Source of the DNA: UBA1724 sp051884615
GTDB lineage: Bacteria; Verrucomicrobiota; Lentisphaeria; Oligosphaerales; Oligosphaeraceae
DNA: 64,000 bases
Direction: 5' to 3'
Assembly: GCA_051884615.1 (NCBI GenBank)
Contig: JBJEVT010000010.1
Span: 7,644-71,643, forward strand
Position numbers and translations under genes: made by a program. Below, one piece after another: positions 19,935 to 28,640 of the stretch (positions within the stretch are counted from its first letter, which is position 1; the number at the start of each line of letters is the position of its first letter). The notes under the pieces are model-generated. The model did no database searches. It was not told the DNA's origin and saw only the letters and a list, made by a program, of their open reading frames with translations.

Positions 19935-20372
19935 ATGCGTCAACGCCTGGAATCCCATCCCCTGCAGGAAGCCGAGGAGGAGGTGCAAGTCAACATCTCC
20001 CCTCTGGTGGACATGGTGTTCCTGCTCTTGATTTTCTTCATGGTCACCAGCGTCTTCACCCGACAGGGCGCTCTCCCCGTGACCCTCCCCCAGTCCGCCT
20101 CCTCCCGGGAGCCCGCCGCCGACACTGCGCTGTGCGTCGCCTTGACGCCCGAGGGGGGACTCCTCCTGGAAGGGGAGCCCATCTCCTGGGAGGAACTGCG
20201 CCCCCGCGTGGAGGAGGCCCTGGCTCGCCGCAAACGCCCGGTCCTCCTCCTGGCGGACCAGGGAAGCCCCACGGGAAAGACGGTGGAGGCCCTGGAGCAA
20301 TGCCGCCTGGCCGGCGCCACCCACCTCTCCCTGGGAACGCAAACGCCCATTTCTTCCACCTCTGGATTCTAG
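19935..20372 (+). CDS. exbD: Biopolymer transport protein ExbD/TolR
   Basis: 145 residues; the ATG follows a strong GGAGGAAGG ribosome-binding site and lies 10 bp after the ExbB-like stop. It has a short cytoplasmic N-terminus, then the ExbD signature VNISPLVDMVFLLLIFFMV with the proton-accepting Asp at residue 26 in the single transmembrane helix. The periplasmic domain ends with a KTVEALEQCRLAGA helix typical of ExbD/TolR. It forms a stator with the upstream TtpC-like ExbB. The last gene of this cluster would normally be tonB, but the next gene is a PHP phosphatase. Confidence 0.9.
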   Translation: MRQRLESHPLQEAEEEVQVNISPLVDMVFLLLIFFMVTSVFTRQGALPVTLPQSASSREPAADTALCVALTPEGGLLLEGEPISWEELRPRVEEALARRKRPVLLLADQGSPTGKTVEALEQCRLAGATHLSLGTQTPISSTSGF

Positions 20373-20411
20373 TTTCTCATAACATATTGGAAATAAACGA
20401 GTTATAATATT

Positions 20412-21248
20412 ATGCACCCCATCAGCTACCACAATCACAGTTCCTGGAGCGACGGCACCGCCTCCATCCGGGAGATGGCCCTGGCGGCGAAGGCGGCGGG
20501 GCTTTCCGAGTTTGGCATCAGCGACCATCTGGTGGTGGCGCCCCGGGGATTCTACCAGGATTCCCGGCGCTGGTCCATGGGGGTGAATCTCCTGGAGCGC
20601 TATTGCCAGGAGGCCCTGGAGGTGGCCCGGGAGGTGGAGTGCCCCACCTTCCACATGCGCCTCGGGATAGAGGCGGATTTCTTCCCCGAGACCTGGGAGA
20701 AGGTGTCGGAATTGCTGTCCCGCCTTCCCTTGGACTATGTCATCGGGGCGGTTCACTATGTGGACGGCTTTCCCGTGGACGCCTCGGCGGAGTATTGGAA
20801 CCGCCTCTCCCCCGAGGAGCAGGGACGAATCTGGCTCCGCTACGGGGAGCTGGTCACCCAGTGCGCCCGGCTCTTCCCCTGCCAGTGGCTGGCCCATCTG
20901 GATCTCCCCAAGCTTTTCCGGGCGTTCCCTCCCCCGGAGGCCGTGGAGCGTCTGGCGGACTTGCTGCAGGAGGGCGGCCCGCGGGGACTCTGCATCGAGA
21001 TCAACACGGCGGGCGGCGACAAGCCCTGCCGCCAATTCTATCCCTCCCCGGAGCTCCTCCGGGTGGCGGTCCAGTCCGGCGTGGGGCTCCTGGCCAGCGC
21101 CGACGGCCATGCGGTCTCCCAGGTGGCGCGGCATTTCCAGGACATTCCGGCGCTTTTCGCCCGGCTGGGGGTGACCCGCACCCCCCGCTTCCAAAAGCGA
21201 CAGCTGTTCTGGCATTCCCTGGACGCCACTGCCCCCCGGGAGGGGTGA
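20412..21248 (+). CDS. PHP-domain histidinol-phosphatase-like protein
   Basis: 278 residues. PHP metal-binding motifs are visible in order: HNHSSWSDG (His7, His9), GISDHLV, GIEADF, GAVHYVDG, LAHLDLPK and SADGHAV. This matches the HisK/HisJ-type histidinol phosphatase family, which hydrolyses L-histidinol phosphate in histidine synthesis. Other phosphoesterase substrates are possible because no his genes are nearby. The upstream spacer is AT-rich. The stop is 3 bp before the MreD-like start, so it probably heads a transcript with mreD and mrdA. Confidence 0.8.
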   Translation: MHPISYHNHSSWSDGTASIREMALAAKAAGLSEFGISDHLVVAPRGFYQDSRRWSMGVNLLERYCQEALEVAREVECPTFHMRLGIEADFFPETWEKVSELLSRLPLDYVIGAVHYVDGFPVDASAEYWNRLSPEEQGRIWLRYGELVTQCARLFPCQWLAHLDLPKLFRAFPPPEAVERLADLLQEGGPRGLCIEINTAGGDKPCRQFYPSPELLRVAVQSGVGLLASADGHAVSQVARHFQDIPALFARLGVTRTPRFQKRQLFWHSLDATAPREG

Positions 21249-21251
21249 GCC

Positions 21252-21731
21252 ATGTTCCACCTGGTCCTGGCCGCCATTCTTTTCCCCGCCCTGGTGGTGA
21301 CGGTGCTGGCCGGAAACGCCGGACTCTCCCTCCCCCTGCTGTCCTCCGTCGCCTTCGTCTTCGCCCTGCGGGGCGGGGCGGGCCGCACCCTCCTCCTGGC
21401 CCTGCCGGCAGCCGGCCTCCTGGATGCCTTGTGGATGCGGGAACGCCCCGTCCAGACGCTGGCGGTGCTGCTCCTGCTGTGGGCGGCCCACGGCTGGCGA
21501 AAGTGGGGAAGCCTGGATTCCGTCAGCGCCTTGGCGGCGGCGGGGACCACCGTGGGTCTCTGCACCTGGGGATGCCATTTGCTCCTGCCGGGAAATTTCA
21601 GCGCGCTCCGGTTGCTGGCGGCTCTGGCGTGGTCCCTGTTTCTGGGGCCTCTCCTGGTCTGGCTCCAGGAAAAGCTGCTGGAGCGCCGGCTCTTCAGCGC
21701 CCTTCAGGAAGAGGGGGAGCGCCTGGAATGA
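21252..21731 (+). CDS. mreD: Rod shape-determining protein MreD-like membrane protein
   Basis: 159 residues, almost entirely hydrophobic, with about five predicted transmembrane helices and an ending rich in charged residues (EKLLERRLFSALQEEGERLE). The sequence is too divergent for a residue-level assignment, but small polytopic proteins directly before PBP2 are typically MreD of the elongasome. A GGAGGGG ribosome-binding site precedes the start. The PBP2 gene begins 15 bp downstream. No mreB or mreC is present in the window. Confidence 0.65.
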   Translation: MFHLVLAAILFPALVVTVLAGNAGLSLPLLSSVAFVFALRGGAGRTLLLALPAAGLLDALWMRERPVQTLAVLLLLWAAHGWRKWGSLDSVSALAAAGTTVGLCTWGCHLLLPGNFSALRLLAALAWSLFLGPLLVWLQEKLLERRLFSALQEEGERLE

Positions 21732-21746
21732 GCCGATAGGCGGGAG

Positions 21747-23588
21747 ATGGGAAAGGTGGCTGGACAGGAAAAACGCCATGAGGAGACGACGGGCCCCGTC
21801 TCCCCGGAAATTGTCCGGGGACGGAGTCTTTTTTGCGCCGCCGTGGTGTTGTGCCTCATGCTCCTGCTGCTTTTCCGGCTTTGGCAGGTCCAGGTGCTGT
21901 CCGGCCCGGAGCTCCAGGCACGGGCACGGCGCCAGGCCATCCGGCCCGTGCGCCTGAACGCCGTGCGGGGACGCATCCTGGACGCCGCCGGAATCCCCCT
22001 GGCGGAGAACGAGGACCGCTATGACCTGGTCTTCTATGTCTCCGAAATGCGCCAGCCCGGGCGCCAAAACCGCACCATCGAGCATGTCCTGACCCAGGAA
22101 CGCATCCTGGCCAGCTATCTGGGACGCCCCTCCCGTCTGCAACGCAATGCGGTGCTGGCCCAGCTGACCCGGCGCCCGGTGCTGCCCCTGACGGTGTTCG
22201 AGGACCTGACCCCCCGGGAACTGGTGGTCTTCAGCGAAATCCTGCCGCTGCCTCCCGGGGTGGAGGTGCGCCCGGTGCCCCAGCGCCGCTATCCCCTGCC
22301 GGGACTGGCCAGCCATGTCCTGGGATACACGGGACGCAGCCAGCCGGACGGCAGCGATGTGATGGAGGACCTGCCCCGGCTCTACGCCACCGCCGAAGTG
22401 CGGGGAAGAAGCGGCCTGGAAAAGGCCTTCGACACCGAATTGGCGGGAAAGCCCGGGGTGGAGTTGCTTCTGGTGGACCCCGTGGGCTACGCCCGGCAGG
22501 TCATCGGGGAACGACGCCCCCCGGAGAATGGACAGGAATTGCACCTCACTCTGGACAGCCAGGCCCAGGCGGCGGCGGAGGCCGCCCTGGAAGGGCACGC
22601 CGGCGCCCTGGTGGTGGTGGAGGTGAATACCGGCGGAGTGGTGGCCATGGCCTCCGCTCCCACCTTCAACCTGGGGGAGCTCTCCTCCTCCCTCCTGGAG
22701 CAAATGCTCAAGGACGAGGAAAACCGGCCCATGTTCAACCGGGCCACCCAGGGCACCTACACCCCGGGCTCCATCGTGAAACCCCTGGTGGCTCTGGCCG
22801 CCCTGGAGGAGGTGCCGGAACAAACCCTGGAGGAATACGAGTGCACGGGGCGCTATCTCCTGGGGGATACGGCCATCCGGTGCGCCCAGCGCTACGGCCA
22901 CGGCATGGTGGACCTTCCCCGTGCCATCCGGGTCTCCTGCAACCCGTATTTCATCTGGCTGGGACTGGAGATGGGCATCGACCGCCTGGGAGAATACATG
23001 AAGGAGGCGGGATTCGGGGAGAAAGCCGGCTTGGAAATCGCCGAGGCCGCAGGCATCGCCCCGCAACGGGAGGTGGCACGACGCCTCTGGCGACGAAATT
23101 GGCTGGCCGTCGACACCGCCTACGCCTCCATCGGACAGGGCGCCATCACCATCACCCCGCTCCAGGCCGCCCTCTACGCCGCCGCCGTGGCCAATGACGG
23201 CATCCTCTATCAGCCATACCTGGTCCGGCGCATCACCACCTCCCAGGGAAAGGTCCTCCAGGAAACCGCCCCGCGCATCCGACGGAGAATCTCCGCCGCC
23301 CCGGAAAACTTCATCCTGGTGCGGGAGGCCATGCGACAGGCCGTGGAGGAACGGGAGGGCGGCGCCACCGGCCTCCGCATCCCGGGACTCCCCGTGGGCG
23401 CCAAAACCGGCACCGCCGAAGTGGGCAACGGCGCCAATCGACATAAAAACACCTGGGTCATCGCCTTCCTCCCCGCCGATGAACCCAAATATGCCCTGGC
23501 ATGCGTCATCGAACGGGGAGACAGCGGGGGAAAGACCGCCGTCCCCGTGGCCGCCCAATTCCTCAAATCCTGGCTCCTGGCGGAATAA
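21747..23588 (+). CDS. mrdA: Penicillin-binding protein 2 (peptidoglycan D,D-transpeptidase)
   Basis: 613 residues. An N-terminal transmembrane helix (about residues 27-46) is followed by a dimerisation/pedestal domain with the conserved RGRILDAAG block (74-82) and a transpeptidase domain. Catalytic motifs: S342-I-V-K345 (in TPGSIVKPL), S397-C-N399 and K553-T-G555 (AKTGTAE). It crosslinks peptidoglycan during cell elongation and should be a beta-lactam target. Directly preceded by the MreD-like gene. Confidence 0.95.
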   Translation: MGKVAGQEKRHEETTGPVSPEIVRGRSLFCAAVVLCLMLLLLFRLWQVQVLSGPELQARARRQAIRPVRLNAVRGRILDAAGIPLAENEDRYDLVFYVSEMRQPGRQNRTIEHVLTQERILASYLGRPSRLQRNAVLAQLTRRPVLPLTVFEDLTPRELVVFSEILPLPPGVEVRPVPQRRYPLPGLASHVLGYTGRSQPDGSDVMEDLPRLYATAEVRGRSGLEKAFDTELAGKPGVELLLVDPVGYARQVIGERRPPENGQELHLTLDSQAQAAAEAALEGHAGALVVVEVNTGGVVAMASAPTFNLGELSSSLLEQMLKDEENRPMFNRATQGTYTPGSIVKPLVALAALEEVPEQTLEEYECTGRYLLGDTAIRCAQRYGHGMVDLPRAIRVSCNPYFIWLGLEMGIDRLGEYMKEAGFGEKAGLEIAEAAGIAPQREVARRLWRRNWLAVDTAYASIGQGAITITPLQAALYAAAVANDGILYQPYLVRRITTSQGKVLQETAPRIRRRISAAPENFILVREAMRQAVEEREGGATGLRIPGLPVGAKTGTAEVGNGANRHKNTWVIAFLPADEPKYALACVIERGDSGGKTAVPVAAQFLKSWLLAE

Positions 23589-23590
23589 CC

Positions 23591-23650
23591 CTGCCGCTTT
23601 AACACGGAGCACAGGTCGGCGCCTGCGGCCCACCCCGGAGGACACAGAGG
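23591..23650 (+). repeat. Degenerate copy of the 'GCCGCTTTAACACAGAGCAC' intergenic repeat
   Basis: 23591-23612 matches the first 22 bp of the 32-bp unit found twice at 59298-59361 (CTGCCGCTTTAACAC shared exactly). After about 28 bp of unrelated GC-rich sequence, GACACAGAGG (23641-23650) restores the typical unit end, so the copy looks interrupted. Confidence 0.6.
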
Positions 23651-23670
23651 GCTTTTCGGAGGCGATCTCT

Positions 23671-23706
23671 CCGGATTCCCTAGCCCATCTAGCGCTTCGA
23701 GCCCCC
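23671..23706. repeat. 9-bp periodic CTAG-type repeat, four units
   Basis: Consecutive 9-mers CCGGATTCC, CTAGCCCAT, CTAGCGCTT and CGAGCCCCC, with the CNNG tetramer recurring every 9 bp. Related arrays are at 55194 and 59530. A C/G-run inverted repeat follows. Confidence 0.55.
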
Positions 23707-23912
23707 TCCGGGGGGGAGGATTTCCAGATTTCTCCCGGCGGGGGAAAAGGATCTTCTGATACAGAACATATTGCATATCAATAAGTTGTCATTTTGGCTC
23801 CCCATCGAGGATTTCCTCAAAAAAGGGGAGTGGGGCTGTCGAGACGGGGAAGAGCTGCTATGGTAGTTGCCCGTTGCCTCCGCTCCTTGCGTATTTCTCT
23901 TCTCCTTGCCCC

Positions 23913-25958
23913 ATGGATCGCTTTTATTACTTTGCCAAGATACGGGATTTCCTCCAGGAGGGACTCCCTTCCGTGCTTGGCAAACTGGCCCTGGAGAACT
24001 CCTTTGAGTTGACGGAGGGGCAAAGGGATGCCTGGCAGGAGGAAATCGCGCTCCTGCAGGGGATTCTCTCCCGGGAAGTGGTGGGGGAGGGGGATGAGAT
24101 TCTCTTTGAATATTCCATTCCCCGCCTGGGGAAGCGTGTGGATGTGGTGTTGTTGCTGGGGGGTGTGGTCTTTGTGCTGGAGTTCAAGGTGGGCGCCCGA
24201 GAATTTCTCCGCAAGGATTTGGAACAGGTCTGGGATTATGCCCTGGATTTGAAGAATTTTCATGAAGCGAGCCAGTCTTTGACCATCGTGCCCATCCTGG
24301 TGGCCACGGAGGCTTCGGAATATTCCGAGACGCTGGAGATCTGCCGCTATGCCGACCGGGTCTTCGCTCCCCTGTGTGCCAATGCCGCCTCCTTGGAGAC
24401 CCTCCTGAAACGGATCTTGGACAGCCACGGGAGTCCCGGAATTTCCTGGGAGGACTGGGCCTTCAGCCGCTACTGCCCCACCCCCACCATCATCCAGGCG
24501 GCGAGTGCCCTGTATCTTCATCACAACGTGTCCGACATCACCCGGAGCGAAGCCTCCGGGGCCAGTCTCCAGGCCACCAGCGAGTTCGTGATGCGGGTGA
24601 TCGACCATTCCTGCCAGAATCGGGAGAAGTCCATCTGCTTTGTGACGGGGGTGCCCGGGGCGGGGAAGACGCTGGTGGGCCTGAATGTGGCGGTCCAGCA
24701 ATTTGAGCGGAAGAATTTGGCCGTCTATCTTTCGGGCAACAAACCCCTGGTGGATGTGCTTACCGAGGCCTTGGCCCGGGACAAGCAGAGGCAGGAACAG
24801 CAGAAGAATCCCGGCAAGAGATACAACAAATCCGATGCCCAGAGGGATGTCAAGTCCTTTATCCAGATTGTGCACCACTATCGGAATACCACCCTCACCA
24901 AATTGAAGAGTCCCATCCGGGAGGGCCAGCTGGAAATTGACCCCAACAAGGTGAAGCACTATCAGATGGACGGCTATTCCGAGGTGGAGCATGTGGCCAT
25001 CTTCGACGAGGCGCAGCGGGCCTGGACCCGCCAGCAGCTGGCCGCCTGGCTGATGCGGAAAAAACGGATTCAGGATTTTCCCATGTCCGAGCCGGAATTT
25101 CTCATTTGGTCTCTGGACCTCCGGGAGGATTGGGCGGTCATTGTCTGTCTGGTGGGGGAGGGACAGGAGATCGGAACTGGCGAGGCCGGAATCGGGGAAT
25201 GGCTCCGGGCCATCCAGGGACGCTTCCCCCATTGGAATCTGTTTCTCTCCCCGAAGATCGTGGAGGAATGGCAGCGGGAGGGAAACGCGCCCCTGTCCCG
25301 CCTGGCGGTGGACGAGCGTCTCCATCTGGCGGTCTCCATGCGCTCCTACCGGGCAGAGAATCTCTCCCACTTTGTCGCCGCCCTCCTGGAGGGGAATCAG
25401 GGCCAGGCCAGAGAGTTGCATGGCCTGCTGAAGGAGAAGTTCCCGCTGGTGCTGACCCGTTCCCTGGATCGGGCGAAAGCGTGGTTGCGGGAGCATGCCC
25501 GAGGCTCGGAACGCTACGGCATGGTGGTCTCCTCCGAAGCCCAACGCCTGCGCCCCCTGGCCATCGATGTGCGCTGCAAACCCAACACGGTCCACTGGTT
25601 CCTGGAGGACGAAAAGGATATCCGCTCCTCCCTCTTTCTGGAGGACGCCGCCTCGGAGTTCGATGTCCAGGGACTGGAATTGGATTGGGTCTGCGTGGTC
25701 TGGGACGGAGATTTCCGGTGGAATCCCAAAAAGGGCGGCTGGGATCACCACTCCTTCACGGGAAAGTGCTGGCAGACCATCCGCTCCAAGGAACGCATGG
25801 CTTATCAGGTCAACGCCTACCGCGTCCTCATGACACGGGCACGCCAGGGAATGATCCTCTGCATCCCCCAGGGAAATCCCCGGGACGACACCCGGCTCCC
25901 CGCTTTCTACGACGGAACGTTCGCCTATCTGAAAGCCATGGGACTGGAGGAAATCTGA
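23913..25958 (+). CDS. PD-(D/E)XK-like nuclease domain fused to DUF2075 (Schlafen group 3-type) DNA/RNA helicase
   Basis: 681 residues from ATG 23913; an in-frame TTG at 23874 would add 13 residues. The N-terminal 180 residues contain E66 ... RVD77VVLL ... VLE90FK92, the spacing of a PD-(D/E)XK nuclease core. A DUF2075 P-loop NTPase follows: Walker A GVPGAGKT (246-253), Walker B-like IFDEAQ (364-368), and late helicase motifs near the C-terminus (DVQGLELDWVCVVW, VLMTRARQG). The family is associated with nucleic-acid processing and is often found near defence genes. It is a single-gene unit between repeats and a hairpin, with visibly more T-rich codons than its neighbours, suggesting transfer. 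The nuclease call is by motif inspection. Confidence 0.75.
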   Translation: MDRFYYFAKIRDFLQEGLPSVLGKLALENSFELTEGQRDAWQEEIALLQGILSREVVGEGDEILFEYSIPRLGKRVDVVLLLGGVVFVLEFKVGAREFLRKDLEQVWDYALDLKNFHEASQSLTIVPILVATEASEYSETLEICRYADRVFAPLCANAASLETLLKRILDSHGSPGISWEDWAFSRYCPTPTIIQAASALYLHHNVSDITRSEASGASLQATSEFVMRVIDHSCQNREKSICFVTGVPGAGKTLVGLNVAVQQFERKNLAVYLSGNKPLVDVLTEALARDKQRQEQQKNPGKRYNKSDAQRDVKSFIQIVHHYRNTTLTKLKSPIREGQLEIDPNKVKHYQMDGYSEVEHVAIFDEAQRAWTRQQLAAWLMRKKRIQDFPMSEPEFLIWSLDLREDWAVIVCLVGEGQEIGTGEAGIGEWLRAIQGRFPHWNLFLSPKIVEEWQREGNAPLSRLAVDERLHLAVSMRSYRAENLSHFVAALLEGNQGQARELHGLLKEKFPLVLTRSLDRAKAWLREHARGSERYGMVVSSEAQRLRPLAIDVRCKPNTVHWFLEDEKDIRSSLFLEDAASEFDVQGLELDWVCVVWDGDFRWNPKKGGWDHHSFTGKCWQTIRSKERMAYQVNAYRVLMTRARQGMILCIPQGNPRDDTRLPAFYDGTFAYLKAMGLEEI

Positions 25959-25999
25959 TTCCCCGCCATCCCATGGCCCCGCATGGGGATATGTATTTG

Positions 26000-26024
26000 T
26001 AACTCCTTTATTCCAAAGGAGTTA
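26000..26024. terminator. Hairpin between convergent genes
   Basis: TAACTCCTTT (26000-26009) and AAAGGAGTTA (26015-26024) form a perfect 10-bp stem with a 5-nt loop, between the stop of the nuclease-helicase (+) and the stop of the acetyl esterase (-). No clean T-tract follows on either strand, so it is a weaker candidate bidirectional terminator. Confidence 0.5.
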
Positions 26025-26056
26025 TGGAAACTTTATTGCCCCCCTCCCGTTACAAT

Positions 26057-27346
26057 CTAGGGTTGCTGGCGGGTGAAGATTTCGGGATTTCTGGGGACAT
26101 ATCCGTGGTCGGAGCCCTGGTACCAGTGGATGGTTTTGGGGCAGTCGAGTCGGTTGTAGAAGATGGCGACGCCGGAGGGGGGGCAGACGTAGTCTCCCAG
26201 TCCTGCGCGTGTGATTTCCACGGGGCATTGGATTCGATGCGCCATGTGGATGGGGTCGTAGTATTCCAGTCCCGGGGCGTAGGGGATTCTCCAGGAGCCG
26301 AAGATTCTGCCGAAGGTGGATTGTCCTGCGGCGTCGCAGTTCCAGGGGATGGAGGGTTTTGCGAGAGTGACATCGGGATCCAGGGCGGCGGCCCAGATGG
26401 TCTGGAGTCCTCCCTGGCTTCCTCCCTCGGCCACCAGTTCGGCGCCATTCCATTCGGGGAGGCTTTTGAGGTATTCCAGTGCGCGGAGGAGTCTCAAGAC
26501 CATGCCGTGGAAGTATGCCGTGTCGGGATTGGCGTTTTGCTTGGGATCGAAGGCGTAGGGGTAGGGTTCGGAGCGGATCATTCTGCCGAACTTCTGGTAG
26601 TATTCATCGTTCTGGAGGAGGTCCGCGCCGTGGGCGTTGACCAGGAAGACGATGCGGGAGTCGTTTCCCAGGTTGGGGACTGTCTGGAAGAGATCGGCGT
26701 TGTAGCCGTAGCCCTGGAAGCATGCGGTGGCGGGGAGTCTGGTCTTTTGGGCGGTGTCGGGGATGGCGAGGAATCCTGTGGCGGGGCGTCCTCCGGGGCA
26801 ATCCAGGGAGACGGCGTAGATGGAGATTCCCTTTTCCTCGTTTCTGCCCGCCAGGGTGCGGGAGGCCTTTAGGGGAACCTCCTTCAGGAGGGCCTTCTGG
26901 GCCTCCCAGTAGGCGTCGAAATCCTCCGGCACCGGCAGTCCCTGGAGAGCCTCGGGATGGACGGCCGCTCCGCAGCTGGCGTAGAGCTCCTGCCCGTTCT
27001 CCTTCCTGACCACCTGCCCCTGGGCGTCCAGGACGGTGAGGTGGAGCCAAAGGAAGCCGTGGGTGCCCAGGGAGGTGGTGTAGGTCAGGGGTTCCCCGGC
27101 GAAGGGGAGGCATCCCCCCTCCTCCACGCCGTCATCCCCCTTCCGGCTCCAGCGGATGGCCGTGCCCTCGGGCACCTCCTTCTCCCGTCCCCCGAAGTGG
27201 ATGGTGAAGACCATGGGCTCCCCCACCTCGTAGGCGAGAGGGGGCTTGTCGGTGGAGGCGTTGAAGTGGAGGAGGGCATCCGGGAGGGCGTCGCCCCAGA
27301 GGGCGAGGGCGGCCAGGAGCAGGAGAGGGAGGAAGCGTCTGGACAT
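26057..27346 (-). CDS. Exported acetyl esterase, CE7 (acetyl xylan esterase / cephalosporin deacetylase) family
   Basis: 429 residues with a signal peptide (about 1-20). The alpha/beta-hydrolase domain shows the CE7 nucleophile elbow GGSQGG with Ser310, Asp385 (GLGDYVCPP) and His414 (GSDHGY), a complete triad. The oxyanion-region text FQGYGYN (about 210-216) also fits CE7. An N-terminal extension of about 130 residues is beta-rich and may be a substrate-binding module. It should remove O-acetyl groups from sugars outside the cytoplasm. It is the last gene of a six-gene minus-strand operon, 25 bp after the TIM-barrel protein. The exact sugar is unknown. Confidence 0.85.
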   Translation of the reverse strand: MSRRFLPLLLLAALALWGDALPDALLHFNASTDKPPLAYEVGEPMVFTIHFGGREKEVPEGTAIRWSRKGDDGVEEGGCLPFAGEPLTYTTSLGTHGFLWLHLTVLDAQGQVVRKENGQELYASCGAAVHPEALQGLPVPEDFDAYWEAQKALLKEVPLKASRTLAGRNEEKGISIYAVSLDCPGGRPATGFLAIPDTAQKTRLPATACFQGYGYNADLFQTVPNLGNDSRIVFLVNAHGADLLQNDEYYQKFGRMIRSEPYPYAFDPKQNANPDTAYFHGMVLRLLRALEYLKSLPEWNGAELVAEGGSQGGLQTIWAAALDPDVTLAKPSIPWNCDAAGQSTFGRIFGSWRIPYAPGLEYYDPIHMAHRIQCPVEITRAGLGDYVCPPSGVAIFYNRLDCPKTIHWYQGSDHGYVPRNPEIFTRQQP

Positions 27347-27371
27347 GGGGAGGGGCGGGTGGCGGGTGGGG

Positions 27372-28640
27372 TTATTCCTGCGCGACCTTCAGCAGGAGGG
27401 CCTGTCCGGGGGCGATCCAGACATTCTCGCCGGTGAAGCGGGAGAGGGTGTCCTTCCGGAACTGGCTTGCCACCTGGATGTCGGCGGGCTTGCCGTTCCG
27501 CCATTGGATGTCGGCGATGCAGATGGTGCGTTTCAGGTTCTTGTTGAGGACCATCACATAGGTGTCGTTGTTCTCCCGGTCCCGGAATTCGCCCACGGCG
27601 ATGTCGTGGTTGCCGGCGGCGGGGGCGACGATCAGGCTGGTTTCATCGGGGGCGTCCTCCCGGGGGAGGCGTTCCCGTCCTTCGGGCACGAAGTGGTAGA
27701 CCTTGGTGGATTCCAGGCGGTTCAGGGTTTTGGCGATGCACTTCACCGTGTTGTTGACGAAGCGCATGGCGTACCAGGTTTCGGTGCGGTTGCCCCAGGG
27801 GTCGATGGGGCAGTGGCGGTAGCTTGCCACGGGGGGGGTGAAGTAGGTGAAGTAGAGGATGCCCTTGGCGCCGTAGAGGAGGGCGCTGTAGACCTGGAAG
27901 AAGAGGTCGTTTTCGGAGGGGATGCGGTAGGGCATGTGGCCCACGGAGAGGAGGCAGACCTCCAGGGGGATGCCGTGCGCCAGGGTGACTTCCCGCGCCT
28001 CCGCCAGCTGCCGCCAGGTGGAGGGACGGATGGGTTCGTTGTCCTCGAAGAGGGTGTAGTAGTCATAGCCCAGGTGGGCGGGCTTCAGCTCCTGGATGAA
28101 GCGCTCGGCGTATTCCTTCCAGTCGGCGGCGCCCAGCTGCGCGGGGGAGGCGTAGTTGGGGAAGAGATTGATGTAGGCGTCCATTTCGGGACGGAGCTTC
28201 TTCACCTCGTCCGCCATGATGGCCAGATTCCGGTAGCGGGAGGTGGAGGGTTCGTCCTGGATGAAATATCCGCAGAGAGCGGGGTGGTCCTGGAAGAAGT
28301 CGACGGTGAGCTGGATGCCTTTCCGGAGTTCTTCCTCGGGGGCTTCGTCATCCCAGAAGTATTTGTCGGGCACCTTGCGCATGCCCCAGGCGACCATGCC
28401 GGCCTTCTGGATGCAGTCCAGCTGGGCCACCGTGTCGGCGAAGCCGGCCACGGTGATGCCGGCTTCCGCCATGTCGTCCGCCTGTTTCTGGTCGAAGAAG
28501 TAGGGGAGGCCACCCCAGGCGGTGATGGGGAAATAGTCCGGGTCGCCGGGCTTGGTGCGGGGGAGAACCTGGCTCATGAGGGTGGTCTGCAGGGCGAAGA
28601 GGGTGGCGAGGGCGAGGAGGAGGAGGCGATGGGATTTCAT
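27372..28640 (-). CDS. Exported TIM-barrel glycoside-hydrolase-like protein
   Basis: 422 residues with a signal peptide (KSHRLLLLALATLFALQTTLMS). The body reads as a (beta/alpha)8 barrel: GLPYFFDQKQADDMAEAGIT near the start, GYFIQDEPS (likely acid residues after strand 4), LGYDYYTLFED, GAKGILYFTYF, and a C-terminal beta-domain (YVMVLNKNL...). This resembles GH42-like or unclassified glycosidase-superfamily proteins common in Lentisphaerota-type genomes. Activity cannot be named from sequence. The start overlaps the upstream gene stop by 4 bp (28637-28640). Confidence 0.7.
   Translation of the reverse strand: MKSHRLLLLALATLFALQTTLMSQVLPRTKPGDPDYFPITAWGGLPYFFDQKQADDMAEAGITVAGFADTVAQLDCIQKAGMVAWGMRKVPDKYFWDDEAPEEELRKGIQLTVDFFQDHPALCGYFIQDEPSTSRYRNLAIMADEVKKLRPEMDAYINLFPNYASPAQLGAADWKEYAERFIQELKPAHLGYDYYTLFEDNEPIRPSTWRQLAEAREVTLAHGIPLEVCLLSVGHMPYRIPSENDLFFQVYSALLYGAKGILYFTYFTPPVASYRHCPIDPWGNRTETWYAMRFVNNTVKCIAKTLNRLESTKVYHFVPEGRERLPREDAPDETSLIVAPAAGNHDIAVGEFRDRENNDTYVMVLNKNLKRTICIADIQWRNGKPADIQVASQFRKDTLSRFTGENVWIAPGQALLLKVAQE

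Larger units (their letters stand above)
23589..23912. other. Intergenic region with two repeat types (324 bp), no gene seen
   Basis: No credible coding frame. It holds a degenerate 'CACGGAGCAC...CACAGAGG' repeat (23591-23650), a 9-bp periodic array (23671-23706) followed by a C5/G7 inverted repeat, and an AT-rich segment with the inverted repeat TATTG-CATAT-CAATA (23769-23783) that may belong to the promoter of the downstream nuclease-helicase gene. Confidence 0.6.

Noticed and set aside
20403..20408. TATAAT hexamer immediately before the PHP phosphatase gene
   Set aside because: It ends 3 nt before the start codon and has no matching -35 at 16-18 bp; transcription from it would begin after the ATG.
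23612..23640. Possible small mobile insertion splitting the 32-bp repeat
   Set aside because: Only about 28 bp, without terminal inverted repeats or target duplication visible; kept only as an interrupted repeat.
19809..23645. 1,278-codon minus-strand frame opposite exbD, the PHP phosphatase, mreD and mrdA
   Set aside because: Gly/Gln/His-rich translation with no motif, entirely antisense to well-supported genes.
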